DNA of 64,000 bases from Caulobacter sp. SLTY (GCF_009905535.1 NZ_JAAALA010000022.1:1-64000), one strand, 5' to 3'. Shown: positions 53,412-63,093, counted from the first letter of the stretch. Program-made: numbers and translations. Notes: generated by a model not told the origin, from the letters alone.

Positions 53412-53881
53412 TGCGGCTGGGGGCGGGGATCGTCTTGGCGGCGGCGCTGGCCTGCGGGCCGGCGTGGGCCCAGCCGCTCGTTTCCAGCTGGAGCGCGCCG
53501 GAGATGCGGTCGCTGGTTGGCGGCATGGCCGGGCTGACCGTGGCCCAGGTCGATAAACTGGACAACGGCGACCCCTTCCTGATCGTCCAGAGCGGCGGCG
53601 CCAACTTCGCCCTCTATGGCGCGGCCTGCAGCGGCGCGGGCGCCGCCACGCGATGCAAGGGCGTCAGCCTGGTGGCCTTCGTGACCTACGACACACCAGC
53701 CAAGGCCCAGGCGGCGCTGACACGGCTCGACTATCCGGCGGTGAAGGCGACGCGGGATGATCCCCGGACCGTCAGCCTCAGCCGGTATGTGATCCTCGAC
53801 GAGGGGGTCAGCCGCAAGAACCTGGAAGCCAACATCCAGCTGTTCGTCGCCATCCTCGGCGAGGCGCTGGCGCTCCGCTGA
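53411..53881 (+). CDS. YbjN-domain exported protein
   Basis: 156 residues. A signal peptide (MRLGAGIVLAAALACGPAWA) precedes a YbjN-like domain (the PF10722 sensory-transduction regulator fold), with FLIVQSGGANFALYGAACS and SRYVILDEGVSRKNLEANIQ. It is probably periplasmic or membrane-associated. Coupled to the GNAT gene upstream, 36 bp before the aminotransferase. Function unknown. Confidence 0.7.
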   Translation: MRLGAGIVLAAALACGPAWAQPLVSSWSAPEMRSLVGGMAGLTVAQVDKLDNGDPFLIVQSGGANFALYGAACSGAGAATRCKGVSLVAFVTYDTPAKAQAALTRLDYPAVKATRDDPRTVSLSRYVILDEGVSRKNLEANIQLFVAILGEALALR

Positions 53882-53917
53882 CGCCGGTATATCGTGGGCC
53901 AAAAAGGGAGGCCCACC

Positions 53918-55183
53918 ATGTCCGGACCCGTCGACAAGGCCCTGCGCCGCCGCGCCGAGGCGGTGATCCCGGGCGGCATGTACGGCCACCAGTCGATCGG
54001 GCTGCTGCCCGATGACTATCCGCAGTTCTTCACCGGCGGCGAGGGCGCCCACCTGACGGACGCCGACGGGCGACGCTACCTGGACCTGATGTGCGCCTAT
54101 GGGCCGAACCTGTTCGGCTATGGCCACGCCTCGATCAACGCCGCCTACGTCCGCCAGCTGGAAACCGGCGACGCCCTGACCGGCCCCACCGCCCTGATGG
54201 TCGAACTGGCCGAGGCGATGGTGGCCATGGTCGGCCACGCCGACTGGGCGATGTTCTGCAAGAACGGCACGGACGCCACCACCATGGCCATGATGGCCGC
54301 CCGCGCCCATACCGGCGCTAAGGGCCTGGTGCTGGCGCGGGGCGCCTATCACGGGGCCGCGCCCTGGTGCACGCCACGGCCGGCCGGAGTGGTCCCCAGC
54401 GACAAGGCCCATCAGCATTTCTGCGCCTACAACGATATCGCCAGCCTGGAGGCGGCGGTCGCGGCGGCGGGCGATGACCTGGCGGCCATCTTCGCCGCCC
54501 CGTTCCGCCATGACGCCTTCATCGACCAGGCCGCCCCGGACGCCGCCTACGCCCGCCGGGCGCGGGAACTGGCCGACGAACGCGGCGCCTTGCTGGTGGT
54601 CGACGATGTCCGGGCGGGTCTGCGGGTGGCCCGCGACTGCAGCTGGGCGGCCATCGGGGTGGCGCCGGACCTGTCGACCTGGGGCAAGTGCATCGCCAAC
54701 GGCCATCCGATCTCGGCCCTTCTGGGCAACGACAAGGCCCGCAAGGCGGCGGCCTCGATCTATGTGACGGGCAGCTTCTGGTTCGCCGGGGCGGCGATGG
54801 CGGCCGGGCTGGAGACCCTGCGCCTGGTGCGGGAGACAGACTATCTCGAGCGGATGCAGCGGCTGGGCGAGACCCTTCGCGCCGGGCTGTCGGAGCGGGC
54901 GGCGGCGGCCGGCTTCGGCTTCCGCCAGACGGGACCGGCGACCATGCCGCTGTTCCTGTTCGATGACGACCCGGACCTGCGTCTCGGCTTCGCCTGGTCT
55001 AGCGCCATGCTGGCGCGGGGTGTGTACGTGCACCCCTGGCACAACATGTTCCTCTGCGCGGCGATGAGCGAGGAGGACATCTCCATGGCGCTCGACGCGG
55101 CCGAGGGGGCGTTTGGGGACCTGAGGCGGGACGCCGGGTCGCTCGGGCCGGTGGAGAAGCTGGCCTTCCTGGCGGCGCGCTGA
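53918..55183 (+). CDS. Class III aminotransferase / glutamate-1-semialdehyde aminomutase-like
   Basis: 421 residues. The PLP lysine is Lys257 in STWGKCIANGHP; the DDVRAG motif (229-234) precedes it, and the YLDLMCAYGPNLFGYGH cofactor-loop region is typical of the GSA-aminomutase/HemL-like branch. No Gly-rich C-terminal feature singles out hemL, and no tetrapyrrole genes surround it, so the substrate is open. AGGGAGG precedes the ATG. Confidence 0.85.
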   Translation: MSGPVDKALRRRAEAVIPGGMYGHQSIGLLPDDYPQFFTGGEGAHLTDADGRRYLDLMCAYGPNLFGYGHASINAAYVRQLETGDALTGPTALMVELAEAMVAMVGHADWAMFCKNGTDATTMAMMAARAHTGAKGLVLARGAYHGAAPWCTPRPAGVVPSDKAHQHFCAYNDIASLEAAVAAAGDDLAAIFAAPFRHDAFIDQAAPDAAYARRARELADERGALLVVDDVRAGLRVARDCSWAAIGVAPDLSTWGKCIANGHPISALLGNDKARKAAASIYVTGSFWFAGAAMAAGLETLRLVRETDYLERMQRLGETLRAGLSERAAAAGFGFRQTGPATMPLFLFDDDPDLRLGFAWSSAMLARGVYVHPWHNMFLCAAMSEEDISMALDAAEGAFGDLRRDAGSLGPVEKLAFLAAR

Positions 55184-55195
55184 TGGCGGGCTAGC

Positions 55196-55373
55196 GTTCG
55201 CTCTCCGCCCCCGCGAGGGGGCGAAGGACGATTCGGAGCGTGAGCGACGGACCAGGAGGCGGGGCAGCGCCGGCGGTCAGGGATTGGCGTTCCAGCGGCA
55301 GAGGGACCCCCTCGGTTTGGCTCGCTTGCAGCGCTCGCCAAAGCCACTCCCCCACTCGCGTGAGGGAGAGTGG
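55196..55373 (-). repeat. ~180-bp dispersed repeat, family C copy 2
   Basis: Inverted copy of the element at 27208-27385: read on the minus strand it gives the same GCCGGCGCTGCCCCGCCTCC core and TCCGTCGCTCACGCTCCGAA block and the same hairpin ends. Between the aminotransferase and amidase genes. Confidence 0.82.
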
Positions 55374-55416
55374 TGTGCAAAGCTTGCGAAAAATCAGAAC
55401 ACATCGGGAGAGAGAC

Positions 55417-56847
55417 ATGGCCTTCAGCGAATACGCCGAGCACGACGGCCTGGGCTTGGCCCAGCTGGTCAAGACCGGCAAGGTCTCACCCGGCGAGCTG
55501 GTCGAGGCGGCCATCGAGCGGATCGAGGCGCATAACCCGACCCTGAACGCCGTGGTCTGGAAGGCCTATGACGACGCCCGCAAGGCCGCCGCCGGCGACC
55601 TGCCCGATGGGCCGTTCAAGGGCGTGCCGTTCCTGATCAAGGACCTGGGCGCCCAGGTGAAGGGCTGGCCGCGCAGTTCGGGGTCGATGTTCGCGCAGGT
55701 GGCGGCGGACGCGGACGACAGCGAGCTGGTCAGGCGCTATCGGGCGTCCGGCGTGGTGCTGGTCGGCAAGTCCAATACGCCGGAGTTCGGTATTCCGGGG
55801 GTGACCACCAGCCGGCGCCTCGGCCCCTGTTCCAACCCCTGGGATCCGAGCCGGATCAGCGGCGGATCGTCCGGCGGAGCGGCCAGCGCCACCGCCTCGG
55901 GGATGGTACCCCTGGCCCATGCCAGCGACGGTCTGGGCTCGATCCGTATCCCGGCCGCCTGCTGCGGGCTGGTCGGGATGAAGACCACCCGCGACCGCAA
56001 TCCCAATGGCGGCGAGGACTATGACCGGGCCATCGGCTTCTCGGTCGATCATGTGGTCAGCCGCACGGTGCGCGACAGCGCCGCCATGCTTGACGCCACC
56101 GGCTATCCGGAGCCGGCCTCCCCCTATGCCCATCCGGCCAAGGAGCGGCCGTACCTGGAGGAGGTGGGGCGCTCGCCCGGGACGCTGCGCATCTTTTGGT
56201 CGGCCGAGACGCCGAACGGCAAGCCGATCGCCGACGAGGTGCGGGCCAAGCTGGAAGAGACCGTGGCCACCCTCAAGGCGCTCGGCCACGAGGTGGTCGA
56301 GCAGGGGCTGGGCGTCGACTACCGCACCCTCTACCGCGCCCAGGCGCTGGTCTCGGCCAGCAATTTCTCGGCGGGGATGAAGCGCTGGGTCGACAAGATC
56401 GGCCACGAGCCCGGCGAGGGCGAGATCGAAGGGCTGGCCCGGCGCGGCTACGAGGCGGGAAAGCGGATCACCGGCGACCAGGCGATGTGGGGCTGGCAGC
56501 AGCTGCGGCTCATGAACCGCGAGATCCTGGCCAACTTCGAGGCCTTCGACGTCTATCTGACCCCGGTGCTGGGGACCGTGCCGCCGAAGCACGCGTTCCT
56601 CGACACCCTGACCGACGATCTGCGCAGCTTCGACAAGGCGCAGAGCGCGACCTTCCCGTTCACCCCGCCGTTCAACTTCACCGGCCAGCCGTCGCTGAGC
56701 CTGCCGCTGCATCAGTCGGCGGAGGGGCTGCCGATCGCGATGATGTTCACCGCGCGGTATGCCGACGAGGGGACGCTGTTCCGGCTGGCCGGGCAGCTGG
56801 AGAAGGAGATGCCGTGGAAGGATCGGCGGCCGGCGATCTGGGGGTAG
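55417..56847 (+). CDS. Amidase (amidase-signature family)
   Basis: 476 residues. Ser-cisSer-Lys triad: Lys75 in PFLIKDLG, cis-Ser near 151-152 in ISGGSSGGAASA, and nucleophile Ser175 in SDGLGSIRIPAACCG. The family hydrolyses amides including amino acid, aryl or fatty amides; GatA is excluded by context since no gatB/gatC partners are present. The ATG at 55417 has GGGAGAG upstream. Substrate unknown. Confidence 0.88.
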   Translation: MAFSEYAEHDGLGLAQLVKTGKVSPGELVEAAIERIEAHNPTLNAVVWKAYDDARKAAAGDLPDGPFKGVPFLIKDLGAQVKGWPRSSGSMFAQVAADADDSELVRRYRASGVVLVGKSNTPEFGIPGVTTSRRLGPCSNPWDPSRISGGSSGGAASATASGMVPLAHASDGLGSIRIPAACCGLVGMKTTRDRNPNGGEDYDRAIGFSVDHVVSRTVRDSAAMLDATGYPEPASPYAHPAKERPYLEEVGRSPGTLRIFWSAETPNGKPIADEVRAKLEETVATLKALGHEVVEQGLGVDYRTLYRAQALVSASNFSAGMKRWVDKIGHEPGEGEIEGLARRGYEAGKRITGDQAMWGWQQLRLMNREILANFEAFDVYLTPVLGTVPPKHAFLDTLTDDLRSFDKAQSATFPFTPPFNFTGQPSLSLPLHQSAEGLPIAMMFTARYADEGTLFRLAGQLEKEMPWKDRRPAIWG

Positions 56848-56888
56848 GCTGAAGGTCCTCCCCCGCGCTTTGCGCGAGGGAGACGTTA

Positions 56889-57947
56889 TTAGTTCTCGTC
56901 CGATCCCTTGGCCGCTTCGGCTTCGAAGCTCTTGGGAGCCCGGGCGCGGCGCTTGGGCTTGGCCGGGGCTTCGGCTGGTTCTTCCGTCGCGGCGGGGGCC
57001 GATCGGGAGAGGAAGCCGGGGAGTTCGGAGACGGCGCCGTCCTGGCCGCGCAGGCGCGGGGAGGGAGCGGCCGGTTCGGCGGCCAAGGGCGCGGCCTGGG
57101 GTTCGATCACCGCCAACGGATCGCGCGGTTCATCGCGGTTGCGGTCGCGGTCGTAGCGGTTGCGGCGGCCGCCTTCGCGCTCTTCACGCGGGCGGTCTTC
57201 GCGGTCGCGGGGCCGGTCTTCGTCGCGGGGACGGTCGTCGCGGTCGCGGAAGCGGTCTTCGCGGGGCCGGTCGTCCCGCGGGCGATCATCGCGGTCGCGC
57301 GGCCGGTCGTCACGTTGCCCGTCACGGGGACGGTCGTCGCGATCACGCGGACGGTCGTCGCGTTGCCCATCTCTGGGCCGGTCGTCCCGCTGCCCGTCTC
57401 TGGGCCGGTCGTCCCGGTCGCGCCAGCGGTCGCGGCGGCCGCCTTCACGATCATCGCGGGGCCGGTCATCGCGGGGCCGGTCTTCGCGGTTCTGGCGGTT
57501 GCCCTCGAAACGGTCGCGGTTCTGCTGGCGGTTCTCGAAGCGGGGGCGGTCCTCGCCCTCGCCGCCCTCGGACGGCTGCTCGTTCTCGGCGGCGGCGGGG
57601 ACCTCCGGGGTCTCCTCCGGCTCGGCCTCGAAGTCGATGTCCATGCCGCTGCTGTATTGGTCGCGGCCGATGATGTCGGTGACCGGCCGATTGGGCTGGA
57701 TGGCCCGGATCAGGCGGAAATAGTGCTCGGCGTGCTGGAGGAAGTTCTCGGCCAGCACCCGGTCGCCGCCGGTGGTCGCGTCGCGAGCCAGCTGCTGGTA
57801 CTTTTCGAAGATGCTCTGGGCGGTGCCGCGCACCTTGCCCTCCGGCCCGTTGGAATCGTAGGCCCGGTTGGCGTTGTGTTGCTGGGGCTTGTTACCGGTG
57901 TTCCGGTTGCGGCCACGCTGCCGCTTCATGCCCTTGAAATCTCTCAT
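56889..57947 (-). CDS. DUF4167 protein with Arg/Asp-rich repeat
   Basis: 352 residues. N-terminal DUF4167 domain (MKRQRGRNRNTGNKPQQHNA ... AESIFEKYQQLARDAT-like, with GDRVLAENFLQHAEHYFRLI) then ~125-290 a repetitive Arg/Asp tract (RDDRPRDGQRDDRPRDRDD) and a Pro/Ala C-terminus. The family is alphaproteobacterial, probably nucleic-acid or ribosome related because of its usual neighbour prmC/prfA (inference). CAGGAA precedes the ATG. The repeats are coded by tandem DNA repeats (about 57225-57480). Confidence 0.88.
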   Translation of the reverse strand: MRDFKGMKRQRGRNRNTGNKPQQHNANRAYDSNGPEGKVRGTAQSIFEKYQQLARDATTGGDRVLAENFLQHAEHYFRLIRAIQPNRPVTDIIGRDQYSSGMDIDFEAEPEETPEVPAAAENEQPSEGGEGEDRPRFENRQQNRDRFEGNRQNREDRPRDDRPRDDREGGRRDRWRDRDDRPRDGQRDDRPRDGQRDDRPRDRDDRPRDGQRDDRPRDRDDRPRDDRPREDRFRDRDDRPRDEDRPRDREDRPREEREGGRRNRYDRDRNRDEPRDPLAVIEPQAAPLAAEPAAPSPRLRGQDGAVSELPGFLSRSAPAATEEPAEAPAKPKRRARAPKSFEAEAAKGSDEN

Positions 57948-58144
57948 GGTGTTCCTGTCGTCGGGCGCAATGGGCCCGAATGCCTGTCTTTGAGACCTTG
58001 GTGGGACCCCCCGGTCCGTCTCTAGTCCTGTCGAAGAGTGATCCTCGTCCCGCCCGGCTCGCGGCCATCAGGCCCGCGCGCCCGCTGCTTCAGGTGACCC
58101 CGGTACAGCTTGTTTAGAGTGGGAACGACTCTCGATGTAGCGCT

Positions 58145-59011
58145 TCAACCGCCCGTTTCCAAGGGGTTTTTGAAACCGGTCACCACCCGGTCCCGGGTGG
58201 CGAGGTCCTGGGTGGTGCGCACCTGGTCGGCGCCGGCCTGACGGAACAGGGCCTCGACCGGGGCAGACTGGGTATGGCCGATCTCCACCGCGAACAGGCC
58301 GCCGGGCTTCAGCACCCGCAGGATCTCGGGGGCCAGCACGCGATAGGCATCGAGGCCGTCCGGCCCGCCGTCGAGCGCCAGCCGCGGCTCATGGTCGCGC
58401 ACCTCGGGGTCGAGGGTCTCGATCTCGTCGGTGGCGATGTAGGGCGGGTTGGAGACCACCAGGTCGAACTGAGCGTCACCCAGCCCGGCGGTCCAGTCGC
58501 CGCGCAGGAAGGCGGCGCGGTCGTTCAGGTCCAGGTTGGCGGCGTTCTCCCGCGCCACCGCAAGGGCCTCGCTGGAGGTGTCGACGCCCAGTCCCTTGGC
58601 CGCCGGCCGTTCGGCCAGGATGGCCAGCAGGATGGCGCCGGAGCCGACGCCCAGGTCGAGCATCGAAAACGCCATGTGCTCGGGGAAGGCCGGCAGCACC
58701 ACGTCGAGGATGGCCTCGGTGTCCGGCCGGGGGGTCAGCACGTCAGGGGTGACCGACAGCATGATCTTCCAGAAGCCCTTGCGGCCGAGGATGTGGCTGA
58801 TCGGGCGGCGACGGGCGCGCTGGGCGACGAAGTCGTCCAACGCCGCCTGCTGCTGGGCCGTCAGCTCGCGGTAAGGGTCGGTCAGGATGTCCATCCGGCT
58901 GGCGCCGGTGGCGGCCTCCAGCATAAGCCGGGCGTCGATGGAGGGCTGGTCGATACCGGCGGCCTTGAGGGTGGCTTGGGCGGCTTTCCAGGCGGTGAGG
59001 AGGGTGCTCAT
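58145..59011 (-). CDS. prmC: Release factor glutamine methyltransferase
   Basis: 288 residues. Methylates the glutamine of the GGQ loop in RF1 and RF2. The SAM motif LDLGVGSG (118-125) and the catalytic NPPY (188-191) are intact. Its ATG overlaps the MOSC stop (ATGA, 59008-59011). prfA is further upstream on the same strand (62023-63093) but separated by other genes. Confidence 0.94.
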   Translation of the reverse strand: MSTLLTAWKAAQATLKAAGIDQPSIDARLMLEAATGASRMDILTDPYRELTAQQQAALDDFVAQRARRRPISHILGRKGFWKIMLSVTPDVLTPRPDTEAILDVVLPAFPEHMAFSMLDLGVGSGAILLAILAERPAAKGLGVDTSSEALAVARENAANLDLNDRAAFLRGDWTAGLGDAQFDLVVSNPPYIATDEIETLDPEVRDHEPRLALDGGPDGLDAYRVLAPEILRVLKPGGLFAVEIGHTQSAPVEALFRQAGADQVRTTQDLATRDRVVTGFKNPLETGG

Positions 59012-59781
59012 TGCGGGTCCGGCAGCAGTTCGACGGTATCCCCGACGGCGATGCTCCCGCTGTCGGTGACGTGGAGATAGAGGCCGCAGAAGATGTGGCC
59101 GTAGGTGTTGAACAGCTGGGCGGGCAGCTCGGTGTCACGGACGCCGGTCGCCGGGTCCACGTCGATGGCGGCGCAGCGGACGATGGGCTTGAACCCGATC
59201 GCCCGCGCCCCGCCCACTGACAGGGTCCGCCCGGTCCAGTCGTTCTCGGCCCAGGCGGGCCAGCCCTCGACATAGAGGTTGGCGCGGAAGCGCAGGGGAT
59301 CCAGCGGGCGGCCGATCCGCTCGGCCAGGTCACGGACGCTGGCCAGGTTGATGACCGACACGTCGCCCTTGGGGTGGTCCATGAAGCGGTGGCCGTTCGG
59401 CCCGGGCAGCACCTTCAGCGGTCCCGTGGCGGCCGCGCCCAGGAGGCCAGCCAGCCAGGCGGCGAAGGCCTGCCGGCCAGGCTCTCCGCGCAGATCGCCG
59501 GCGAAGGGCGGGCAGCCCTCGGCGCTGGCGGTGAGGACGCCGGTGGCCTCGTCATAGGCGGTGCGGGCCTTGGCCACCTCGGCGATCTTGGCCAGCACCG
59601 CGAACTGCATCTTGGGCACGTAGGCCGGGGCGGCCGGGTCGAAATCGCTGGGTCCGTCCTCGACGACATAGAGCCGGTCGCAGGGGAACGGGCCGCCAGC
59701 GACCAGGTCGGCGCGGGCCAGCGGCTCGGGGGTGAAGCCCTTGACGGGATGACGGTAAAGGCTGGCGACGGTGGCGCGCAT
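59008..59781 (-). CDS. MOSC-domain protein with N-terminal beta-barrel
   Basis: 257 residues. The N-terminal MOSC_N-like domain (LYRHPVKGFTPEPLARADLV) and MOSC domain with FRANLYVEGWPAWAENDWTG and RCAAIDVDPATGVRD (a conserved Cys) resemble YcbX/MOSC oxidoreductases that handle molybdenum-sulfur chemistry or N-hydroxylated compounds. Coupled to prmC. Substrate unknown. Confidence 0.85.
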   Translation of the reverse strand: MRATVASLYRHPVKGFTPEPLARADLVAGGPFPCDRLYVVEDGPSDFDPAAPAYVPKMQFAVLAKIAEVAKARTAYDEATGVLTASAEGCPPFAGDLRGEPGRQAFAAWLAGLLGAAATGPLKVLPGPNGHRFMDHPKGDVSVINLASVRDLAERIGRPLDPLRFRANLYVEGWPAWAENDWTGRTLSVGGARAIGFKPIVRCAAIDVDPATGVRDTELPAQLFNTYGHIFCGLYLHVTDSGSIAVGDTVELLPDPQ

Positions 59782-59860
59782 GGGGCCTCAAGTGCCAAAG
59801 CCGGGGGGCCGCCGCAACCCCGGCCCGCTTGTCGGTGTTTGCCTTCGGCGGAGGCGATGG

Positions 59861-61189
59861 ATGGGCTGGTTCAAGGGTGGGGGTGTCAAACAGCCCTCGA
59901 GGAAGATGGCGGGCGCGCTCGGTCGCGGCGCCTATGCGCTTGGCCGGGGCGCCGGGCTGCTGGTGGGCTGGACGGCGCGGCGCGACTGGCGGGCGATGCC
60001 GGGCCAGGCGTCCGACTACGCCCGGAGCCGGCCCTACGGTCTCGTCCCCTGGATAGCCCTGGTGGCGGCGATCGGGCTGTGGCCGCGTGGAACCGCGGTG
60101 ACCACGGCCGGCCATGGCGAAAAGGTCACTCCCGGCGCCTCGGACGTACGGCAGATGAGCGTCGAGGCCTTCGACACCGCCCAGCCCGGCCGAGGCCGCG
60201 ACGCCCGGCGGCCGGGCCACATCCCGTTGATCGGCTGGCGGGACGTGTTGTGGCGGGTGATCCGCGAGATCGGTCAGGACAAGCTGCCCACCGTCGCCGG
60301 CGGGGTGACCTTCTACGCCTTGCTGGCCATCTTCCCGGCCATCGCGGCCTTCGTGTCGGTCTATGGCCTGTTCGCCGATGTGGCGACCGTGCGCGAACAG
60401 CTGAACGAGATGAGCGGCGTCTTCCCGGCCAGCGTGGTCCAGATCGTCGGCGACCAGATGCTGCGTATCGCCGGCCAGCACGAGGGCAAGCTGACGGTGG
60501 CGCTGGTGATCAGCCTGCTGGTGTCGGTCTGGAGCGCCAACGCCGGAATGAAGGCGATGTTCGAGGGCCTCAACGTCGCCTACGACGAGGCCGAGACCCG
60601 ACCCTTTTTCCGCCAGACGGCGCTCAGCTATGTCTGCACCTTCGGTGCGCTGCTGTTCCTGGCCAGCGTGGCTGGCCTGCTGGTCGCCCTGCCGGCCGCG
60701 ATGGAAGCGGCGGGCCTGGATCTGCTGCTGGTCGTCTGGATCCCGCTGCGCTGGCTGTTCGTGCTGGCCCTGGCCGCCCTGGCCTTCACCCTGATCTATC
60801 GGATCGGGCCGTCGCGGGCGAAGGCGCGCTGGCGCTGGCTGACCTGGGGGGCGGTGGCGGCTTCGGTGATGTGGCTGGTCGGCTCGCTGATCTTCAGCTG
60901 GTACGTCGGCTCGATGTCTAACCTGGATGCGACCTATGGGCCGCTCGGCGCGGTGATCGCCTTCATGATGTGGGTGTGGTTCTCGGTGCTGACCATCCTG
61001 ATCGGCGCCGAGCTGAACGCCGAGATCGAGCACCAGACGGCGCACGATTCGACGACCGGTCCGCCGGCCCCCATGGGCGAGCGGGGCGCGGCGATGGCCG
61101 ACACCGTCGGCGAGGCGCTGAAACTGAGCGATGAGATCGCCGGCGGCGTCGGCGCGATCAAGGATGTTCTGAAGCGGGTCGGCCGCTAG
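59861..61189 (+). CDS. YihY/virulence-factor-BrkB family membrane protein
   Basis: 442 residues. A basic N-terminal cytoplasmic segment (~1-140) is followed by six transmembrane helices of the YihY family; typical blocks are GGVTFYALLAIFPAIAAFVS (start of helix 1), PFFRQTALSYVCTFGALLFL and GAVIAFMMWVWFSVLTILIGAELNAEIE. Once called RNase BN, the family is now considered a membrane transporter-like protein of unknown function. GGAGG precedes the ATG. Convergent with the Sel1 gene with 4-base overlap. Confidence 0.88.
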   Translation: MGWFKGGGVKQPSRKMAGALGRGAYALGRGAGLLVGWTARRDWRAMPGQASDYARSRPYGLVPWIALVAAIGLWPRGTAVTTAGHGEKVTPGASDVRQMSVEAFDTAQPGRGRDARRPGHIPLIGWRDVLWRVIREIGQDKLPTVAGGVTFYALLAIFPAIAAFVSVYGLFADVATVREQLNEMSGVFPASVVQIVGDQMLRIAGQHEGKLTVALVISLLVSVWSANAGMKAMFEGLNVAYDEAETRPFFRQTALSYVCTFGALLFLASVAGLLVALPAAMEAAGLDLLLVVWIPLRWLFVLALAALAFTLIYRIGPSRAKARWRWLTWGAVAASVMWLVGSLIFSWYVGSMSNLDATYGPLGAVIAFMMWVWFSVLTILIGAELNAEIEHQTAHDSTTGPPAPMGERGAAMADTVGEALKLSDEIAGGVGAIKDVLKRVGR

Positions 61190-61959
61190 AGGATTTCCTC
61201 CAGCGTGGGCGTATTCTCGTCGATGTATTTGCGGAACCCGGCCGCGCGTTCGGGATCGGCCGGACCGCCGATCCCTTTCTCCAGCAGGACGATCAGGTCC
61301 TCCACCACCGGCGTGTCGATCGGAACCTGCGCGACATAGGCCTCCAGCATGGCCCGGCCCCGCACCGGGTCCGCCGGCCCGCCTTCCCCCGCCACCAGCA
61401 TTCGGGCCAGGGGGGGATACATGCCAAAAGAGCCCTCCTGCGCCGACAGCTTTTCATAGAGTTCGCGGGCCTTGGCCTTGCCTTCAGGAAGGCGCGCTTG
61501 CCAGCGGGCGTAGTCCAGGGTGGCCGCCGTGTCCCCTTCGGCCACCAGGGCATCTAGAATGGCCCTGGCACGGGGCGCGTCATGAAGTGCGGGGTCGGGG
61601 CCTTGCGCCAGGGTCATTGCCAGCGAGAAGCGCGAGTCCCGGTCACCGGCGGCCGCGCCGCGCTCGAGCCAGGCCAACGCCTCCGCCGGCCGGTCATGTC
61701 CCAAAAGGCGGGCGTAGGGGGATATCGCCCTGTGGTGGCCGGCGTCGGCGGCGCGCCGGTACCAGGCCATGGCGGCGCGGTTCTTGCGGGCGATCTCATA
61801 GGACAGGCCGACCTGCATCATCGCGGTCACGTCGCCCGCCTTTGCCCGACGAAGCGGCTCCTCGCACCCCCGCCAGCGATCGGCGTAGCAATAGCCCGGC
61901 ACGCCGGTGGCGCATCCACCGATCAGCGGCAGCAACAGGGCAAGCCATAGCCCCCGCAT
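61186..61959 (-). CDS. Sel1-repeat lipoprotein
   Basis: 257 residues. A lipobox (LLPLIGGC, Cys16) precedes about five Sel1-like tetratricopeptide repeats (AMMQVGLSYEIARKNRAAMA; AISPYARLLGHDRPAEALAW; SRFSLAMTLAQGPDPALHD). Sel1 repeats mediate protein interactions, often at membranes. Periplasmic, outer-membrane anchored by inference. Its start is 64 bp from the prfA stop on the same strand. Confidence 0.82.
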   Translation of the reverse strand: MRGLWLALLLPLIGGCATGVPGYCYADRWRGCEEPLRRAKAGDVTAMMQVGLSYEIARKNRAAMAWYRRAADAGHHRAISPYARLLGHDRPAEALAWLERGAAAGDRDSRFSLAMTLAQGPDPALHDAPRARAILDALVAEGDTAATLDYARWQARLPEGKAKARELYEKLSAQEGSFGMYPPLARMLVAGEGGPADPVRGRAMLEAYVAQVPIDTPVVEDLIVLLEKGIGGPADPERAAGFRKYIDENTPTLEEIL

Positions 61960-62022
61960 GACGATCCATCCCGTTCCGGTTGCGTGGAGCCTAGCAACAC
62001 TCGCGGCGTCTCGCCAACAGCC

Positions 62023-63093
62023 CTACAGGTCCTCCAGCGCCGCCAGCCGCGCCGCCTGATCCTCGGCGATCAGCGGGTTCACCACGTCGTCCAGGGCGTC
62101 GCCCGGCATGATCCGCTCCAGATTGTAGAGGGTCAGGTTGATCCGGTGGTCGGTCACCCGGCCTTGCGGGAAGTTGTAGGTGCGGATGCGTTCGGAGCGG
62201 TCGCCGCTGCCGACCTGGCTCTTACGGGCCTCGGAGCGGGCGTCGTCGAGGGCCTGGCGCTGCATGTCGTAGAGCCGAGCCTTGAGGTTCTTCATCGCCT
62301 TGCGGCGGTTCTCGTGCTGGCTCTTTTCAGAGGAGGTCACCACCACACCGGTCGGGATGTGGGTGATGCGCACGGCCGAGTCGGTCTTGTTGACGTGCTG
62401 GCCGCCCGCCCCGGACGAGCGGTATGTGTCGATCCGCAGGTCGCTCTCGTTGATCTCGATCTCCACGTCCTCGGCCTCGGGCAGCACCGCCACGGTGGCC
62501 GCGCTGGTGTGGATGCGGCCCTGGCTTTCGGTGGCCGGGACGCGCTGGACCCGGTGGACGCCGCTCTCGAACTTCAGCCGGCCGAAGACGCCGTCGCCGG
62601 TGACCGAGGCGATGATTTCCTTGTAGCCGCCCATCTCGCCTTCGGAGACGCTGTCGATCTCGACCCGCCAGCCGCGCAGCTGGGCGTAGCGGGCGTACAT
62701 CCGGAACAGGTCGCCGGCGAACAGGGCCGCCTCGTCGCCGCCGGTGCCGGCGCGGATTTCCAGGATGGCGCTGGCGTTCTCGTCCTTGTCCTTGGGGGCC
62801 AGCATCAGGGCCAGCGCCTTTTCCTGTTCCGGCAGCTGCTTCTCCAGCGCCTCCAACTCGGCGCGTGCCAGCTCGCTGATGTCCGGGTCCGGGTCGGCGG
62901 CCATAGCCTCCAGCTCGGGCAGCTCGGCGCGCGCCTTCTCCAGGCCGGCCACGGCATCGGCCACGGGCTTCAGCTCTGCGTGTTCCTTCGACAGCTTGAC
63001 GATCTCGGCGCCGTCGGTCGCGGCGCCCATGCGCGCTTCGACCTCATGGAAGCGGTCGAGCACCTGGTCGAGGCGGGCCTGGGGGAGACGCAA
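62023..63093 (-). CDS. prfA: Peptide chain release factor 1
   Basis: 356 residues. Recognises UAG/UAA. The PxT codon-recognition motif is PAT (186-188), and the GGQ motif (230-232) lies within [10 protein letters not shown]. The start at 63093 is TTG ([10 protein letters not shown]); the GGAGTG region upstream supports it. Length and sequence are normal. It leads a minus-strand run to Sel1, then, after the opposed YihY, MOSC-prmC-DUF4167. Confidence 0.95.
   Translation of the reverse strand: MRLPQARLDQVLDRFHEVEARMGAATDGAEIVKLSKEHAELKPVADAVAGLEKARAELPELEAMAADPDPDISELARAELEALEKQLPEQEKALALMLAPKDKDENASAILEIRAGTGGDEAALFAGDLFRMYARYAQLRGWRVEIDSVSEGEMGGYKEIIASVTGDGVFGRLKFESGVHRVQRVPATESQGRIHTSAATVAVLPEAEDVEIEINESDLRIDTYRSSGAGGQHVNKTDSAVRITHIPTGVVVTSSEKSQHENRRKAMKNLKARLYDMQRQALDDARSEARKSQVGSGDRSERIRTYNFPQGRVTDHRINLTLYNLERIMPGDALDDVVNPLIAEDQAARLAALEDL

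Noticed and set aside
57160..57723. Arg/Ser-rich frame antisense to the DUF4167 repeat
   Set aside because: Direct complement of the Arg/Asp repeat with no independent features.
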